Source of the DNA: Irpex lacteus
Taxonomy: Eukaryota; Basidiomycota; Agaricomycetes; Polyporales; Irpicaceae
Length of the DNA stretch: 64,000 nt
Direction: 5' to 3'
Assembly: GCA_001986395.2 (NCBI GenBank)
Contig: MQVO02000024.1
Span: 62,001-126,000, forward strand
The position numbers and the translations under genes were made by a program. Positions 12,415 to 22,954 of this stretch are shown piece by piece. The notes below the pieces were generated by a model. That model saw only the letters and a list, made by a program, of their open reading frames with translations, searched no databases and was not told where the DNA came from. Each line of letters opens with the position of its first letter. Position 1 is the stretch's first letter.

Positions 12415-12949
12415 CCGACGACGACGAGGCCAGTTATGTCGGTAGATGATGCTGGTCGTCGAGAGACATGCTGCGATGGACACGAAGCTCGGAGGAAAGT
12501 TGAAGTGACGTTACTCGTCGGCGCCGGTCACGCGAGCGTCATACAAGCTTCGACACCAAATGGCGGGGCGCACAAGATTGATCCGCTTCGTGGCGGGATT
12601 TCCTTCGACACGGCCTTCGAAACTTTGAAATACTTGCGGAAAGCCCACATCCACATCATCTCGTTCTCGAGCTTCGATTGTAACAGGATACGCAAAGCAG
12701 TCACAATAAGTAAGTAGACCCAGGCGGGTGAGTAGCATTAATAAGTATACATACTTGACGGTGAGTCAACCCTCAATCTAACACAGAATCCTCTTCTAGG
12801 ATACTTACATATCGTTTTCTATTTCATTGAGGCAGATGATACTCAATAAATATGCGGCATCTTTCAACTGATAATATGACTCAGTACCAGCTATCTATCA
12901 CCGTTTCACTGGACCATACGGTAGTACTTGGGTGTAACGTTCACGCTGA
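12415..12949. other. Intergenic, no gene seen
   Basis: The upstream region of the ABC1-type kinase, followed by unassigned sequence up to repeat copy B. I see no spliced coding potential. Confidence 0.45.
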
Positions 12950-14452
12950 CACTGGCAGTACTGCAGCGCGCCGCGTGCGTTGGATGACAGACAGTCAGCA
13001 TACCCCACAATAACAGACTGCCTAGATGCACGAACCGAGGGCTGACACAATCATAAATTTCTTCGACTCAGCCCCTCGATCATCGTCAGCTCGGATTCCT
13101 GTCAGCCTCCACGGTCTCCTCAAGTCTATAAAACCACCCTCTCATCCGCTATGATTTCCTCGCCGCTCTTTCTCTCTCACCACCACCTTCCCTCTCTTCG
13201 ACTTGCTTCTGTCTCTGCTCTGGTCAGCTAGCGACTTGGGCCAGTCCCCGTCTCTGTCTACGACAGTCCTCCCATCTTCCTTCGCACATAATGTCCACCT
13301 CTATCAACACTCGTCGTCGTCAGACGTTCGTGTCTTCATTCGTTCTTCGCCGCCGACACCAGGCGTCATAGTCACTTTACCGCTTCATACACAACATTCA
13401 CTCAGCTACTTGACCATTCATCATCAAGGTCAAGCTACTTGTCCACCCCATCCCCATCCCCACCACACTCGCACAGCACCACGCTCCGAATCATGACATC
13501 GATATCTCAAGCACCACCCACACATACACCGTACACTCATACCCACCAGAACCACGACACTCCTCACATCTTGACTCTGAGTCAGCCTCAGACCCCTCCA
13601 TTGCATACTATACGAGGCTGACTCCGATTCAAATTCGAGACGAACGGGAACATCAAGCGACGTCTCAAACTCTTCGATGGCGGAATCGAAGAGCCGTCGG
13701 CATTGTTGTTCCTTAGAGGTTGTTCTTGGTTCACTCTCCTTCCCCGCTTGTTGCTTGTGTGTGTTGGTGAGTAGCTGACAGTTCTATTATGATCGAGGCC
13801 AGTGGCTGACATATATTGCAGATGCTATGGTTCTTGTGCAATCTGCGCGGCGGGGGCTTCTCTGTTCTCCTGGACTCGTGGCTTCTCTCTTGATCCCAGC
13901 TGTTCACCGCTCGCTGCTCGTCATCCCTGGCATGGTCTGACCAGTCTTCTCGATCCTGTGCTCTCGCGCAACATCTCGTTCCGAGGAACGCTACGGACTC
14001 GCGGACTATCTGGCTGGACCTCTCCTCTGATGGCACTCTCGCGGCTACCCAACCTCTCTTGACTATGCAGAAGACTCATCTGCGAGTGACGACATGACTT
14101 CTTACTTTGACGTTCTCCGACACACCCAAGCTACAATAATTTCGACCTGACATTCGCGGATTGTCGATGGTTCTGCTCATCATGTAAGTCCTCACGACGT
14201 CTTCATGTCCAACTTCGACTGACCCATCCGTAGAATTGGACTTTAACTCGGACGACATTGACAACGACTCGCACTTGTTTCTATGCTGACACGAACACGA
14301 CACTTACTTCTCGAACGGGGGCCAGTGGCCCGACACGTTGATGACGAGAAAGATCACCAGCCGGCGGCCGGCACCCTCTCCCTTTCTGTCCCACCCACCC
14401 TTCCTCCCGCCCATATACCCTTACCTCTCTCCCGCCTTTCTCTTTTCTTTCT

Positions 14453-14486
<34 letters not shown>

Positions 14487-14938
14487 TAATGGGACGCTGT
14501 GGATTCGAAGAATACCCCGAAACGACGAAAAAGACTCAAATAACCCTACAAAAGAATACGGCGACATGGACCTTCGGATGGCCAGACAACGGCTGAAACT
14601 CGACAGCGTAGACGATGAGACTACCCCCGTTGGATGTCGCACGACGTGCAATACATCTAGACTCTTGGCAGGGGTCGCGGGTGGTATGTTTCTGAGTCAT
14701 TGATCGCTCACTCAATGTTTTCTGAAATGGTAGGATGTGACGACGCGGGAGGATGAGTTGTGGGTGGGATCATGCTGGGGGATTCATCTGGGCATCTGTG
14801 GGACTGCAGCACGTTGTGCATCGACAGGAACGTTCAGGGGCAATGGATCTTGCGTGGCTTGCTTTCAGTTACTTCTTTGATACTTTTGTTTTCACTTTTT
14901 ACGACTTCAATCTGATATCTTGTTCGCTGTAAACAAAG
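12950..14938 (+). repeat. R1 dispersed repeat, copy B
   Basis: This copy is read left to right. Its first about 170 bases hold repeated GTCAGC/CTGACA words and then a TATA box at 13127-13133. Downstream are the pyrimidine-rich leader and an ATG at 13291 opening a 26-codon frame (MSTSINTRRR) that is also intact in copies C and D. Three introns have consensus borders: 13767-13821, 14184-14233 and 14684-14733. The hairpin core CGTTCCGAGGAACG is at 13977-13990. A CT microsatellite lies at about 14446-14487. The unit ends near the shared terminus CTGATATCTTGTTCGCTGTA. In the frame after intron 1, a TGA interrupts 39 codons in, whereas copy C stays open; this suggests loss of coding function or that the RNA never coded. 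It groups with copies A and C. Confidence 0.8.
14446..14487. repeat. CT dinucleotide microsatellite
   Basis: A pyrimidine tract with a nearly pure run of CT units (about 14462-14487) inside the third exon-like segment of repeat copy B. The matching place in copy C holds a shorter, interrupted GA tract on the other strand. The array therefore grew after the copies separated. Confidence 0.85.
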
Positions 14939-15289
14939 CGCGTGAGACGCGTCCGATGCCTTGAGGAATCGTTCAACCGCAGTCTCGTAAGTGTCCGGAC
15001 TTGCTTGCAGCTTAAACACGACGTACTCTTTTAGGGATAATGATGGAAGCTGCCTGCGTCTGTTACGAAGCACGAAGTTATAGAGGCTGGCTCACGAGCC
15101 TACAACGTACCTGATGTGGCCCGCATCGCGATGATCAGCATAATCCTCGTGGCAGAAAGTGCGACGTAGACGTGTAATTGTCCAAAGCTCTGCGATATCA
15201 ATTAAAAATGTCTAAGCTAAAGCACGTAAAGTAAGATAAGATATAGAAAACCGAGAACGACCCCTGCACACACTTAAACGTATGCACAG
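14939..15289. other. Intergenic, no gene seen
   Basis: Sequence between the end of repeat copy B and the stop of the lipase-like gene; the right part is presumably its 3' untranslated region. Confidence 0.45.
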
Positions 15290-16509
15290 CTATAACTTGG
15301 CCGATTCAGTGACGTCCTCCTTCTTCGCAGGAAGATGGCTCTCGACCCAAGAGATACACTCGTCTATCAGGCGCTCCGCCATACCGTCCGGCTCGTTTAC
15401 GATCTCGTGGTAGGCCCCTTCGAATGTCGAGAGCTTCTTGCCAGGGCAGTCGATCTTGTCGTGGAACTCTTTGGTGGCTTTGTAGCTTGTAACCTATAGG
15501 AAGTTCAGACGGGAGCAGATGAGGTAGCATGTAACAGAAGAACCTTACATTGTCTGCGGTTCCGTGCACAAACAAGACGGGAAGGTCTTTCGGCCAACGT
15601 TTATAATCTTCTGCGACAAGCTTCTCTCCCTGAAATCCACAGCGTTAGGCACTGTGAGGACGTAGCGTATCAACCAACGAAGACTCACGCCCGATAGCAT
15701 GTCATCCAAGCCACGCAGAGAGCCCATCTGTTTGATATATGGGTCTTTCAGGATAGCTTTATTCGCAGCTTGGTTATGTGACAGGTTCTAGCACAATTCG
15801 TTGGTCATATGAGACGAAACAATCAGCCTCTTGGCATTTCATCCACGAGCTGCAACGAACCTCGAGTCCGACGTCGGCAGGAATAAGCTGGTAGGGAGCT
15901 AGCAACGCGAGCTTCCCGCCAACCCAGCGGACGACCCTAGGTTTGGGATGTGTCAAGAGCAGACATGGGCTGGAGCAGATGACTGCCTTGAATAGTTTGG
16001 TGGCTTCAGGGGTTGGGGGAGCCGAGGGACGCGTGAAGTATGCCAGTACTTGGCCTCCTCCCTAGCATACATCCGCATACGAATGGAATTCGTACTGTCA
16101 GCATGCCACACAGCGACATATGTGCAATGTAAAAAGTACACACCGCAGAGTGGCCCATTAAGAACAACGGCACTCCAGGATTCTCCTTCTCCAGATACCT
16201 CCCAAACCACTCAATATCCTGCATCTGCATATGCCAGCTGGTCTTCCCATACGCGCTGTCCTTGCTCTTCTTCTCCTGGTCCAACGCAGTCCGTCCATAG
16301 CCTCTCACGTCGAACGCGAACAGCGTGATACCGCGCCTGGGGTACTGGATGTGTGCATGCTCGTACCGACCGACGTGTTCGGCGAAACCATGCACGAAGA
16401 GGACGATAGCTCTGGGGAAGGTGGCTGGGTACGTCCGCGTGTAGAACTGCGTCCCTCCGACACCAGGAAGCCAGGCCTCGATGTAGTCTTTCCCTGCGAC
16501 TGGTGGCAT
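15290..16509 (-). CDS. Monoglyceride-lipase-like alpha/beta hydrolase (YJU3 type)
   Basis: Five exons (complement of 16144-16509, 15861-16061, 15689-15787, 15549-15629 and 15290-15493) join in phase to 316 residues, the usual length for the family. The oxyanion HG lies in LFVHGFAEHVGRYE, a sequence diagnostic of Hydrolase_4 monoglyceride lipases. The nucleophile Ser is in GHSAGGG, formed exactly across the first splice junction. The Asp is in VLFVHGTADN and the His in GAYHEIVNEP. The family frees glycerol and fatty acid from monoacylglycerol at lipid droplets and membranes. No signal peptide is seen. The gene lies head to tail with the lectin gene upstream. The ATG at 16509 directly precedes the fold; a longer open frame upstream lacks support. 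Confidence 0.9.
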
Positions 16510-17047
16510 GACCGTAGACTTGGAGGTGGCGCTGCGGATACTACTAGGAGGTGACCGTAGAGTATTCGGACGAAGACGAGAAAGAGGCCAGCACAGTCGC
16601 ATGTGAGGGGTCGCGGCTGGCAGACAAGTCGACAATCGCTTTATGTACGTTGCGGAGGTCGACCAAAGTGGATTCGGGAGTAGTGCCAAGCTCAGGACGG
16701 GCGGTTTGCCCCTGCCCCTTACGAGAGGGGCGCAGGCTGCAATCAGGTTGAGCGTGAATCTCAGTCTGAGAATCACCTGCATTCAGGGTCGTGATGCTCG
16801 GGTGGCGGTTTCCCAGTTTGTGCATCATGCATGATGAGAGGGCATGGTGGACAAAGTCGAAGAATGCCATGCATGCAGTGAAAGGAAGAGCAGAGAGTCT
16901 TAGTCTGTGTAGCTTAGTATATAAGTCCCATAATGCTGGTATCGTTCCCATCATCAAACGTGCTCAACACGGTAAAAGCAATCAACCCAGCCACAAAATA
17001 GATACACTATTAATCTCAAAAATGTGTCATCGAAGGGCCGACGTCCC
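16510..17047. other. Intergenic: promoter of lipase-like gene and 3' end of lectin gene
   Basis: Both neighbours run on the minus strand, so the left side is promoter and the right side 3' untranslated sequence. No extra gene is visible. Confidence 0.5.
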
Positions 17048-18899
17048 TCAGAACCGTTTCGAGTCGAACGGAGACAACCCCCCACTTCCGAAACCACCAC
17101 TCGAGCCGAACCCTGAGTTAGCGAATCGTGCGCCGCCGACGCCTCTTTGCTGCTGGTACTTGCGATATGCAAATGCCAGACCTCCCACCAGTCCAACAAA
17201 CCCGAAGAACTTGAGGAGTGTGCTGAACCATGAGCCACCACCGACTACGGATTGGTTGTTGCGGAACTTGTCGCGAGGGGCGTCGGGGCTGGAGAGAATC
17301 GCGCTGTAGGTCGTGATTGCAACCACACTACGCGAAGGAAATTACTCGGTTAATTACCAATGGGAGTGATCAGGAGGAACAGGCGTACTCATGGTTGTCT
17401 GAAACGTCGCCGGTTAATGCAGAGAGACCAAGGAAAGGAGCGGTAGGGAGTGAGATTCCGTTCACGGTGAAGCAGTCTGTCCACTCGTCCCCTAACATTG
17501 CAGTCTCGCATTAGCATGCACCATAATTCCATGTTGAGTCCTTCAACTTACAAGCTTTGTGCTGCACTTGAACCTGTGGTCAATTTCCACCCGTCAGCTT
17601 CCCCGGTAAGTAGAATTTCAATGATATAAACGAAACTCACATTAAGCGTGGTATCCTTGATATACGTAATCTTCAACTTCGTGGCGACGTTTGTCCGTCT
17701 GTAGTTGGCCGAGCACCCGCCAAGCATCGTCCCCTCTCCGTCGTGGTCATGATCGTATGAAGTCTTGCCGTCGCCGAGCATGCCGACGACGCGGGGGAAA
17801 GAGTACGCGTGTCGTGAGTTAGCGTATCTGCGTAATGCCATGTCAATTTTACAGTAGGAACTCGTTAACTTCAGAGAGATACCTACGTATCGAGGAAGAT
17901 ACCGAGGCCTTCGAACTTGTCTGTACATACGAAGACCGCAAATTAGCATCTGTATACGAATTCGTCCTAAGAAACGCACCAATGCTTCCGAATACAGGTC
18001 CAGGTTGCGCACGGGCAGTGGTCAGCCATATAGCCATACCATCACCGAACAAGTGGCTTGTCTCTCCTCCAATCTGCCCAAATACACCAGTCAACTTTTA
18101 TGCACTCGAACAGAGAGTAGGTAGTGTGCGCACCTTGAACTCAATCTCAATGACAAAGTTGGAAGCTGTTATTGGTAGTCGTGACCATAGCCATCCCTAA
18201 ACCATTCAATTCCCTCAGTATAAGGGGTCCAGGAGACTGGGGGTTTGAACACGTACCGTTTGTGATGGTCTGTTTCTTGTTAGTCTGATATGCTTGTTCG
18301 TGTTCTATCAGGATACCTTGTGAGCTTGCATACTTCTATGAACTGTGAAAGTGGCACGTACGACGATAGTATCTGCGCCAAAGTCCCACCACCTATGAGT
18401 CAGTTTCGTGAATATTAGTCATGAACAGCTCTGCAATACAACGGGGAGTAGACCCACCTATTTTGCAGGTCTTGGTCTATGTATGGCGCATATACTGAAT
18501 GTGTGCGGAGGGAGATTGTCTGTATAGGTGTGAAGGGTACATGTCAGCATAGGTGACAGGTTTAGCGTGAACATTTGAGACAGAAGAGGGTTATATCCAG
18601 CTATGCAAGCTTTGTCATGATTGCTTAGAGCAGAACGTGGCGGTCCGCAGAATCTGTCAAGTCGAGACAACGCCGTCTGTCGCATGAGACCTAAGAACTT
18701 CTTCCAGTCGACCCACTCGGCCCCGCCACAGTCCTTCCGTTCCCTCTACTCTCTCACCACAAGCAAAATATATCCTCCCAATCTCACTCACCCTATCAAT
18801 AGTCCTGTTTCCAAGCTTCACTCGCTCCTCCAACGCATACGACTGCAAAGGTAGCTGCAACAGCCCAAGCAGCAGGGCACCGAACAACGTCGCTAGCAT
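17048..18899 (-). CDS. L-type lectin, VIP36/ERGIC-53/EMP47-like cargo receptor
   Basis: Eleven exons (complement of 18792-18899, 18458-18519, 18362-18392, 18257-18304, 18134-18196, 17980-18073, 17887-17920, 17641-17827, 17552-17573, 17389-17491 and 17048-17327) join in phase to 343 residues. A signal peptide opens the protein. The lectin domain shows LRTHSVYAPYID, RWWDFGADT, SRLPITASNF, HLFGDGMAIWLT, GIFLDTYANSRH and DGDGK-like metal-site loops, then KAWDEWTDCF. A single C-terminal transmembrane helix (FFGFVGLVGGLAFAY) precedes a short Gly/Phe-rich cytosolic tail ending FDSKRF. Such lectins bind high-mannose glycoproteins with calcium in the ER-Golgi path and help export cargo. The ERD2 gene next door acts in the same shuttle. 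The first intron (18520-18791) is about five times longer than the rest. Several exons are tiny (22, 31 and 34 nt). Confidence 0.92.
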
Positions 18900-19282
18900 C
18901 CCTGTATAGTGTCCAACAGCAGCGTTTTATATCTCTTGAGTGTCGTTAAATAGTAAGGAGAGTCCTCCCGATATTTCGTGAGTGTGCTGGACCTGAGAGT
19001 CAGCAGCGGGAGATGGTCGCTGGCAGTGGTCGGTGACGGTGACAGCACAAGACAGAGTATTGAGCGCTTAATGCAATCTTCGGGGAACATACTTATGGTG
19101 CACAGCTCGATGGTGAGAATGTACGAATCTACGGCGTGTTGCATCACTATTGGACGTGTGAAATGGGTGAATGTAATGTTTCATTCTCATGTAATCTCAT
19201 TGCGTTCATGGCAGTAAGAGGTAATAGCTAGTTCGTATTATGCCGAAGACGTTATACGCGTATACATAGCGAGTTAATAACT
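18900..19282. other. Intergenic, no gene seen
   Basis: The promoter side of the lectin gene and the 3' side of ERD2, both minus strand. Only short frames. Confidence 0.5.
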
Positions 19283-20146
19283 TTACGCAGGTAGCTCGAA
19301 CTTCTGTCCTTGCAACACCCTGGGAACGCAACAGTTAGACAGGTATTAGAAAGAAGATCTGCGGAAAGCACGTACTTTGTGAAATACACGTAGAAGAAGT
19401 CTACGTAGAGTGCCGTTTGTACCAGGCCTGCTGTCACGGCAATCGGGTCGACTATGCCTTCCGAGAAATACCTATATGAAGACCGTCATCAGATATACAC
19501 CACAATGGTATTCGAGTTGACGAGGATAGCGCGCACCTATAAATCCAGTTCGGGATGTAAAGTGCCCTGTACGCTCCCAATGCCGCCAGATAGTGGGTCG
19601 TAATCGTCTCAGCCTCTCCCGTTCTCTGCAGCATGAAAAGTTGAGGCAAGATGGCCACAGCTTCCAGGAAGATCGAGAATGACCACAGAATCTCCGTGAA
19701 GGAGAAGGAGTAGTTGAAGATGAGTGACAAGAGGAAGCATGGGCCGACGAGGTACTCGACTTTGAATGTGTCGATGGAGGGGTCGTGTGTTGGTCTGAAC
19801 TTGAACTTCATGAGGTATAGGATGTAGACGGAGGAGCCTATGAAGAAGAGCTTCATGAAGAAGTTGTAGAGCGAGACCCATTCGTACAAGAGGTCGAGAT
19901 AGCGTGTGACGAAGACTGCGACATATACAGCCTGTGTCTTGAAGGAGATACCTGTCACGCATGTTGATTTATGGAATACCTAAGCGTAGACTGTCCACAT
20001 ACCTCTACACGATCTCGTTGTCTGTATTTTGTGCAGCAGAATGAATATCGACGCCAAGTGCGACAGGTCGCCTGCAAGAATACGCATGAGCCCTTTGTCG
20101 TCGAGAGCAGTGAGCAGCACTGACCGAATAGCCTGAAGAGATTCAT
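19283..20146 (-). CDS. ERD2: ER lumen protein-retaining receptor (KDEL/HDEL receptor)
   Basis: Five exons (complement of 20125-20146, 20003-20071, 19537-19951, 19376-19471 and 19283-19319) join in phase to 205 residues, close to the usual 210-220. The start MNLFRLFGDLSHLASIFILL and the motif TRSCRGISFKTQ are signatures of the family. TRYLDL, the FTEILWSFSIFLEAVAILPQ helix and IPNWIYRY follow. Seven transmembrane helices are visible, and the tail ends KFELPA. The receptor binds C-terminal HDEL-like peptides of escaped ER proteins in the Golgi and returns them by COPI vesicles. It lies beside the cargo lectin gene on the same strand and is divergent from the membrane J-protein gene. First exon is 22 nt, encoding only seven residues plus one base. 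Confidence 0.96.
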
Positions 20147-21131
20147 GGTGTGGCCGTTATTTTGGACGAGAAAGACGTGAAGAAGAGGGAGGAGGATGGA
20201 GGGAGCTGCGACCACTTCTCTCGTCAACCGCTCAACGTCACCGACGTGTACGACCGTGGGAATATTGAGATATTCGTGGGAAACCACCAGTGACCTCACC
20301 AGGCTCACTTCCTCGTCTCTGTCCACAACCTCGACAACGACCGTGGCCGACGTGCAACTCGACGAAGGACGATTAGACCAAAGGGAAACTTAGGACCGAA
20401 AGTGGTGAGTAGCAGAATTCTTTTTCATCGAATGTGTCACGTCCATACACTCGCTCTGTCTCCGAAACACGCTTCGAATGAATGCTGTTTTGGTTCGCAG
20501 AGTGAGGGACGAGTACATGCACATGCTATGATGTTTTAGTAAAAGGGTCGACTCCCAGAGTGCTTGGACAACAGCTCTTCACGGCTTCTGAACCGCCAGT
20601 GTTCGATACCCGACGAGCCATCCCAAGACCACCGTGGCTCGCCTTAAGGCCGAACCAACATGATATGACAGTTTGCTATAGCATGTACGACTCCATAAAT
20701 GGCTCGACGGCCGACAGGCTCAAGGTCGTTGAGCAAAGGCGGAGTCTACAAAGACGCAGTGCGGGTCACCGTCTGTGTCTACTACGTTCCAGTCAAGCCG
20801 GGTGTAGGCTGCTTGTTGTCTTCGCACAAGCATTCCGTTCTGCCCTCGGTGGTCTCAGACGTGGTTAAGTTTTTCTTTGGACGTAACAAAATTCTTTAGG
20901 AGCACACGCTATAAAGCGTCTGGGCTCAAGGTCAATGCTCAGGCGTGTGGTTACGTGTGTATAGCGGCAGGGGCAGCTGCCCTCTGAAGAAGCTTTCGCC
21001 TACATAGCACTCTGGGATATATGAGATCATTCGCCGGACTTTCTGTCCTCCTGAGCTTCTCAATTTGTTATTCGTTGACCAGAACTCCAAAAATACTGAA
21101 ATCTGTTTTTGCTTCAATAGGCTTCTCAACT
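20147..21131. promoter_or_regulatory. Divergent intergenic region between ERD2 and the J-protein gene
   Basis: The 985-bp stretch lies between two start codons facing away from each other. It should contain both promoters. Near its right end, TTTTTGCTTCAATAG (ending 21120) looks like a 3' splice site of a leader intron just before the chosen J-protein ATG. No clear TATA box was picked out. Confidence 0.45.
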
Positions 21132-22820
21132 ATGGCGATAGCCTATGAATTAGGCAAATTTGGCATTCAAATGGCCGGATGGGGCATTTTACCGAGAATG
21201 CTGACCGAGCGACTCCTCAAGTATATCTACAGTTGGTATCCCAAGATTCTCGGCCGTAGCCCCCCAACTCTAGGCTCCCCCGAATATCGTAAACACCACA
21301 AATGGACCTACGCTGTCGTTGTATTCGGCTATGCAGTCTTCACTTTCCACTCAGCAGCAACAGCAATAGAGAAGAACCACTATGAACTACTTGGCGTGGA
21401 CCCGATAGCAGATAATTCAGATCTTAAAGCCGCGTTCAGAACGTTTGCGAAGAAGTACCACCCCGATCGAGCGGGTCCTGACGGGGAGACGTTCTTCATG
21501 GAGATTAGGTCGGTCTTTGACGCACTGAAGAACCCGACTACTAGATTCGCGTACGATAGGTACGCCGTTCGTGTATTTAGGCCGTACATAATGTTAAATT
21601 CGTCGTTTTCTCTTCTTCTGGACAGACTTGGCCCAGATGCACTTCAGTGGAAACATACAGACACGACATCGGAGTACCTCAACATGTGGCTGTGGCAGCT
21701 GATACCTAACTACCTAGTCACTATATTCGGGGTTCTCTTCTGGAACGCTATGTTCCCACATTCCCTCGTCTTTGTAAGTTATACCTCAATGCTACCGTCT
21801 TCCTCTCAACTAACAGCTTGTATACCAGTGGAACTTCATCATAGTCTTCGGCACCCTGGCACTCGAAGTCCTTTTTGTGCTCTCTCCCTCCCCACACGCT
21901 CCTTCATCAGCGACATCGCTATCCTCGATGCCATTGTCCTCCTTCATATTCAGCAGCCCTACCCACCACACCTACGCCAACATCTTCACCTACCTTTGGC
22001 CCCGTCGCGTAGCTTATCAACATATCCTGCTCATCCGGCAACTCTCGCTCTTGATGAGCAGCGCATTGCACCACGTAATACCAGCCATGTTCCCCAGTTC
22101 GACGCCCGCGGCTATCGAGGAGAAAATGCTCATGGAGTATTTGCGAGGGCTGATGGGCGTGACCAGACAGATGGACGAAGAAAGTAAGGCGCATACTTCT
22201 ACAAGAAAGTTATGGGCATGAGAGACTAACGAGCATTAAACTTTTTAGTTGTCAAAACTCTGCATACGTCGATACACTCCGCGCACGGCAAGCCTTCCAA
22301 TAGTACGCCCTCTTCGGTTGGCTTCAGCGCCGTGCGCCCCATGGAAATTGAGCCGCCTGTAACCGAGAGATTGCTCAAGGAATTGCAAGACATGGTCATG
22401 GAGAATGTGTTGTTCGGCCAGGGTGGGCCGCTGAGGAGTGCATGTGAGGGTGCAGTTATAAGGAGGCGCAGGGCCATGATGGAACGCCGGCAAACTGGAA
22501 ACGGGCAGGCGAGTTCGAATACAGTGACAGGTGTAGTGGCAAGGACGGCCGTCGCAGCTAAGGAAACGAGAGTAGCCGGCGTGCGTGCCGACTGGGAGAA
22601 GGATAGGGAGAGGGAAACTAGTGGGCGGTCTGAACGTACCTTGGTTGGTGCCTTTCCCGATGATGAAGAAGGATCGTCAGCTCCACCAGCTCCTGGAGAG
22701 ATTCTGGATCATTACATAGCCACTGGTAACGTCAATGATTCGCCCTTAGTTCTGCCAGCTGCGACCAGCGGTACAGGGAGCAGGCCTGAGTATGTGCGTG
22801 CGAGGTCACAGTCCTTATGA
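21132..22820 (+). CDS. Membrane-anchored J-domain (DnaJ-like) protein
   Basis: Four exons (21132-21559, 21626-21773, 21829-22183 and 22249-22820) join in phase to 500 residues. An N-terminal hydrophobic region and a helix near YAVVVFGYAVFTF precede a J domain (about residues 82-145): NHYELLGVDPIA, then KKYHPDRAGP with the invariant HPD, then FMEIRSVFDALKNPTTRFAYDRLG. Two more hydrophobic stretches follow, and a long polar C-terminus. The HPD loop stimulates Hsp70 ATPase, so the protein probably recruits Hsp70 to a membrane such as the ER. The first splice falls in the AYDR motif and removes extra residues seen in the unspliced frame. ATG 21132 was preferred because an acceptor-like site ends just before it; another in-frame ATG at 21021 would add 37 residues. 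Confidence 0.85.
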
Positions 22821-22954
22821 GGAGTAGTGCGTATGCATTGGATGGAGACTTTGTAGCTTTAGCGCAGGATTATTTATTCGTCCGTAGAGACGTAACTTAT
22901 ACCACTCTGTAATAACACCATTATCGGCCTGTCGCAGCAGGTTTAACGCGCTCA

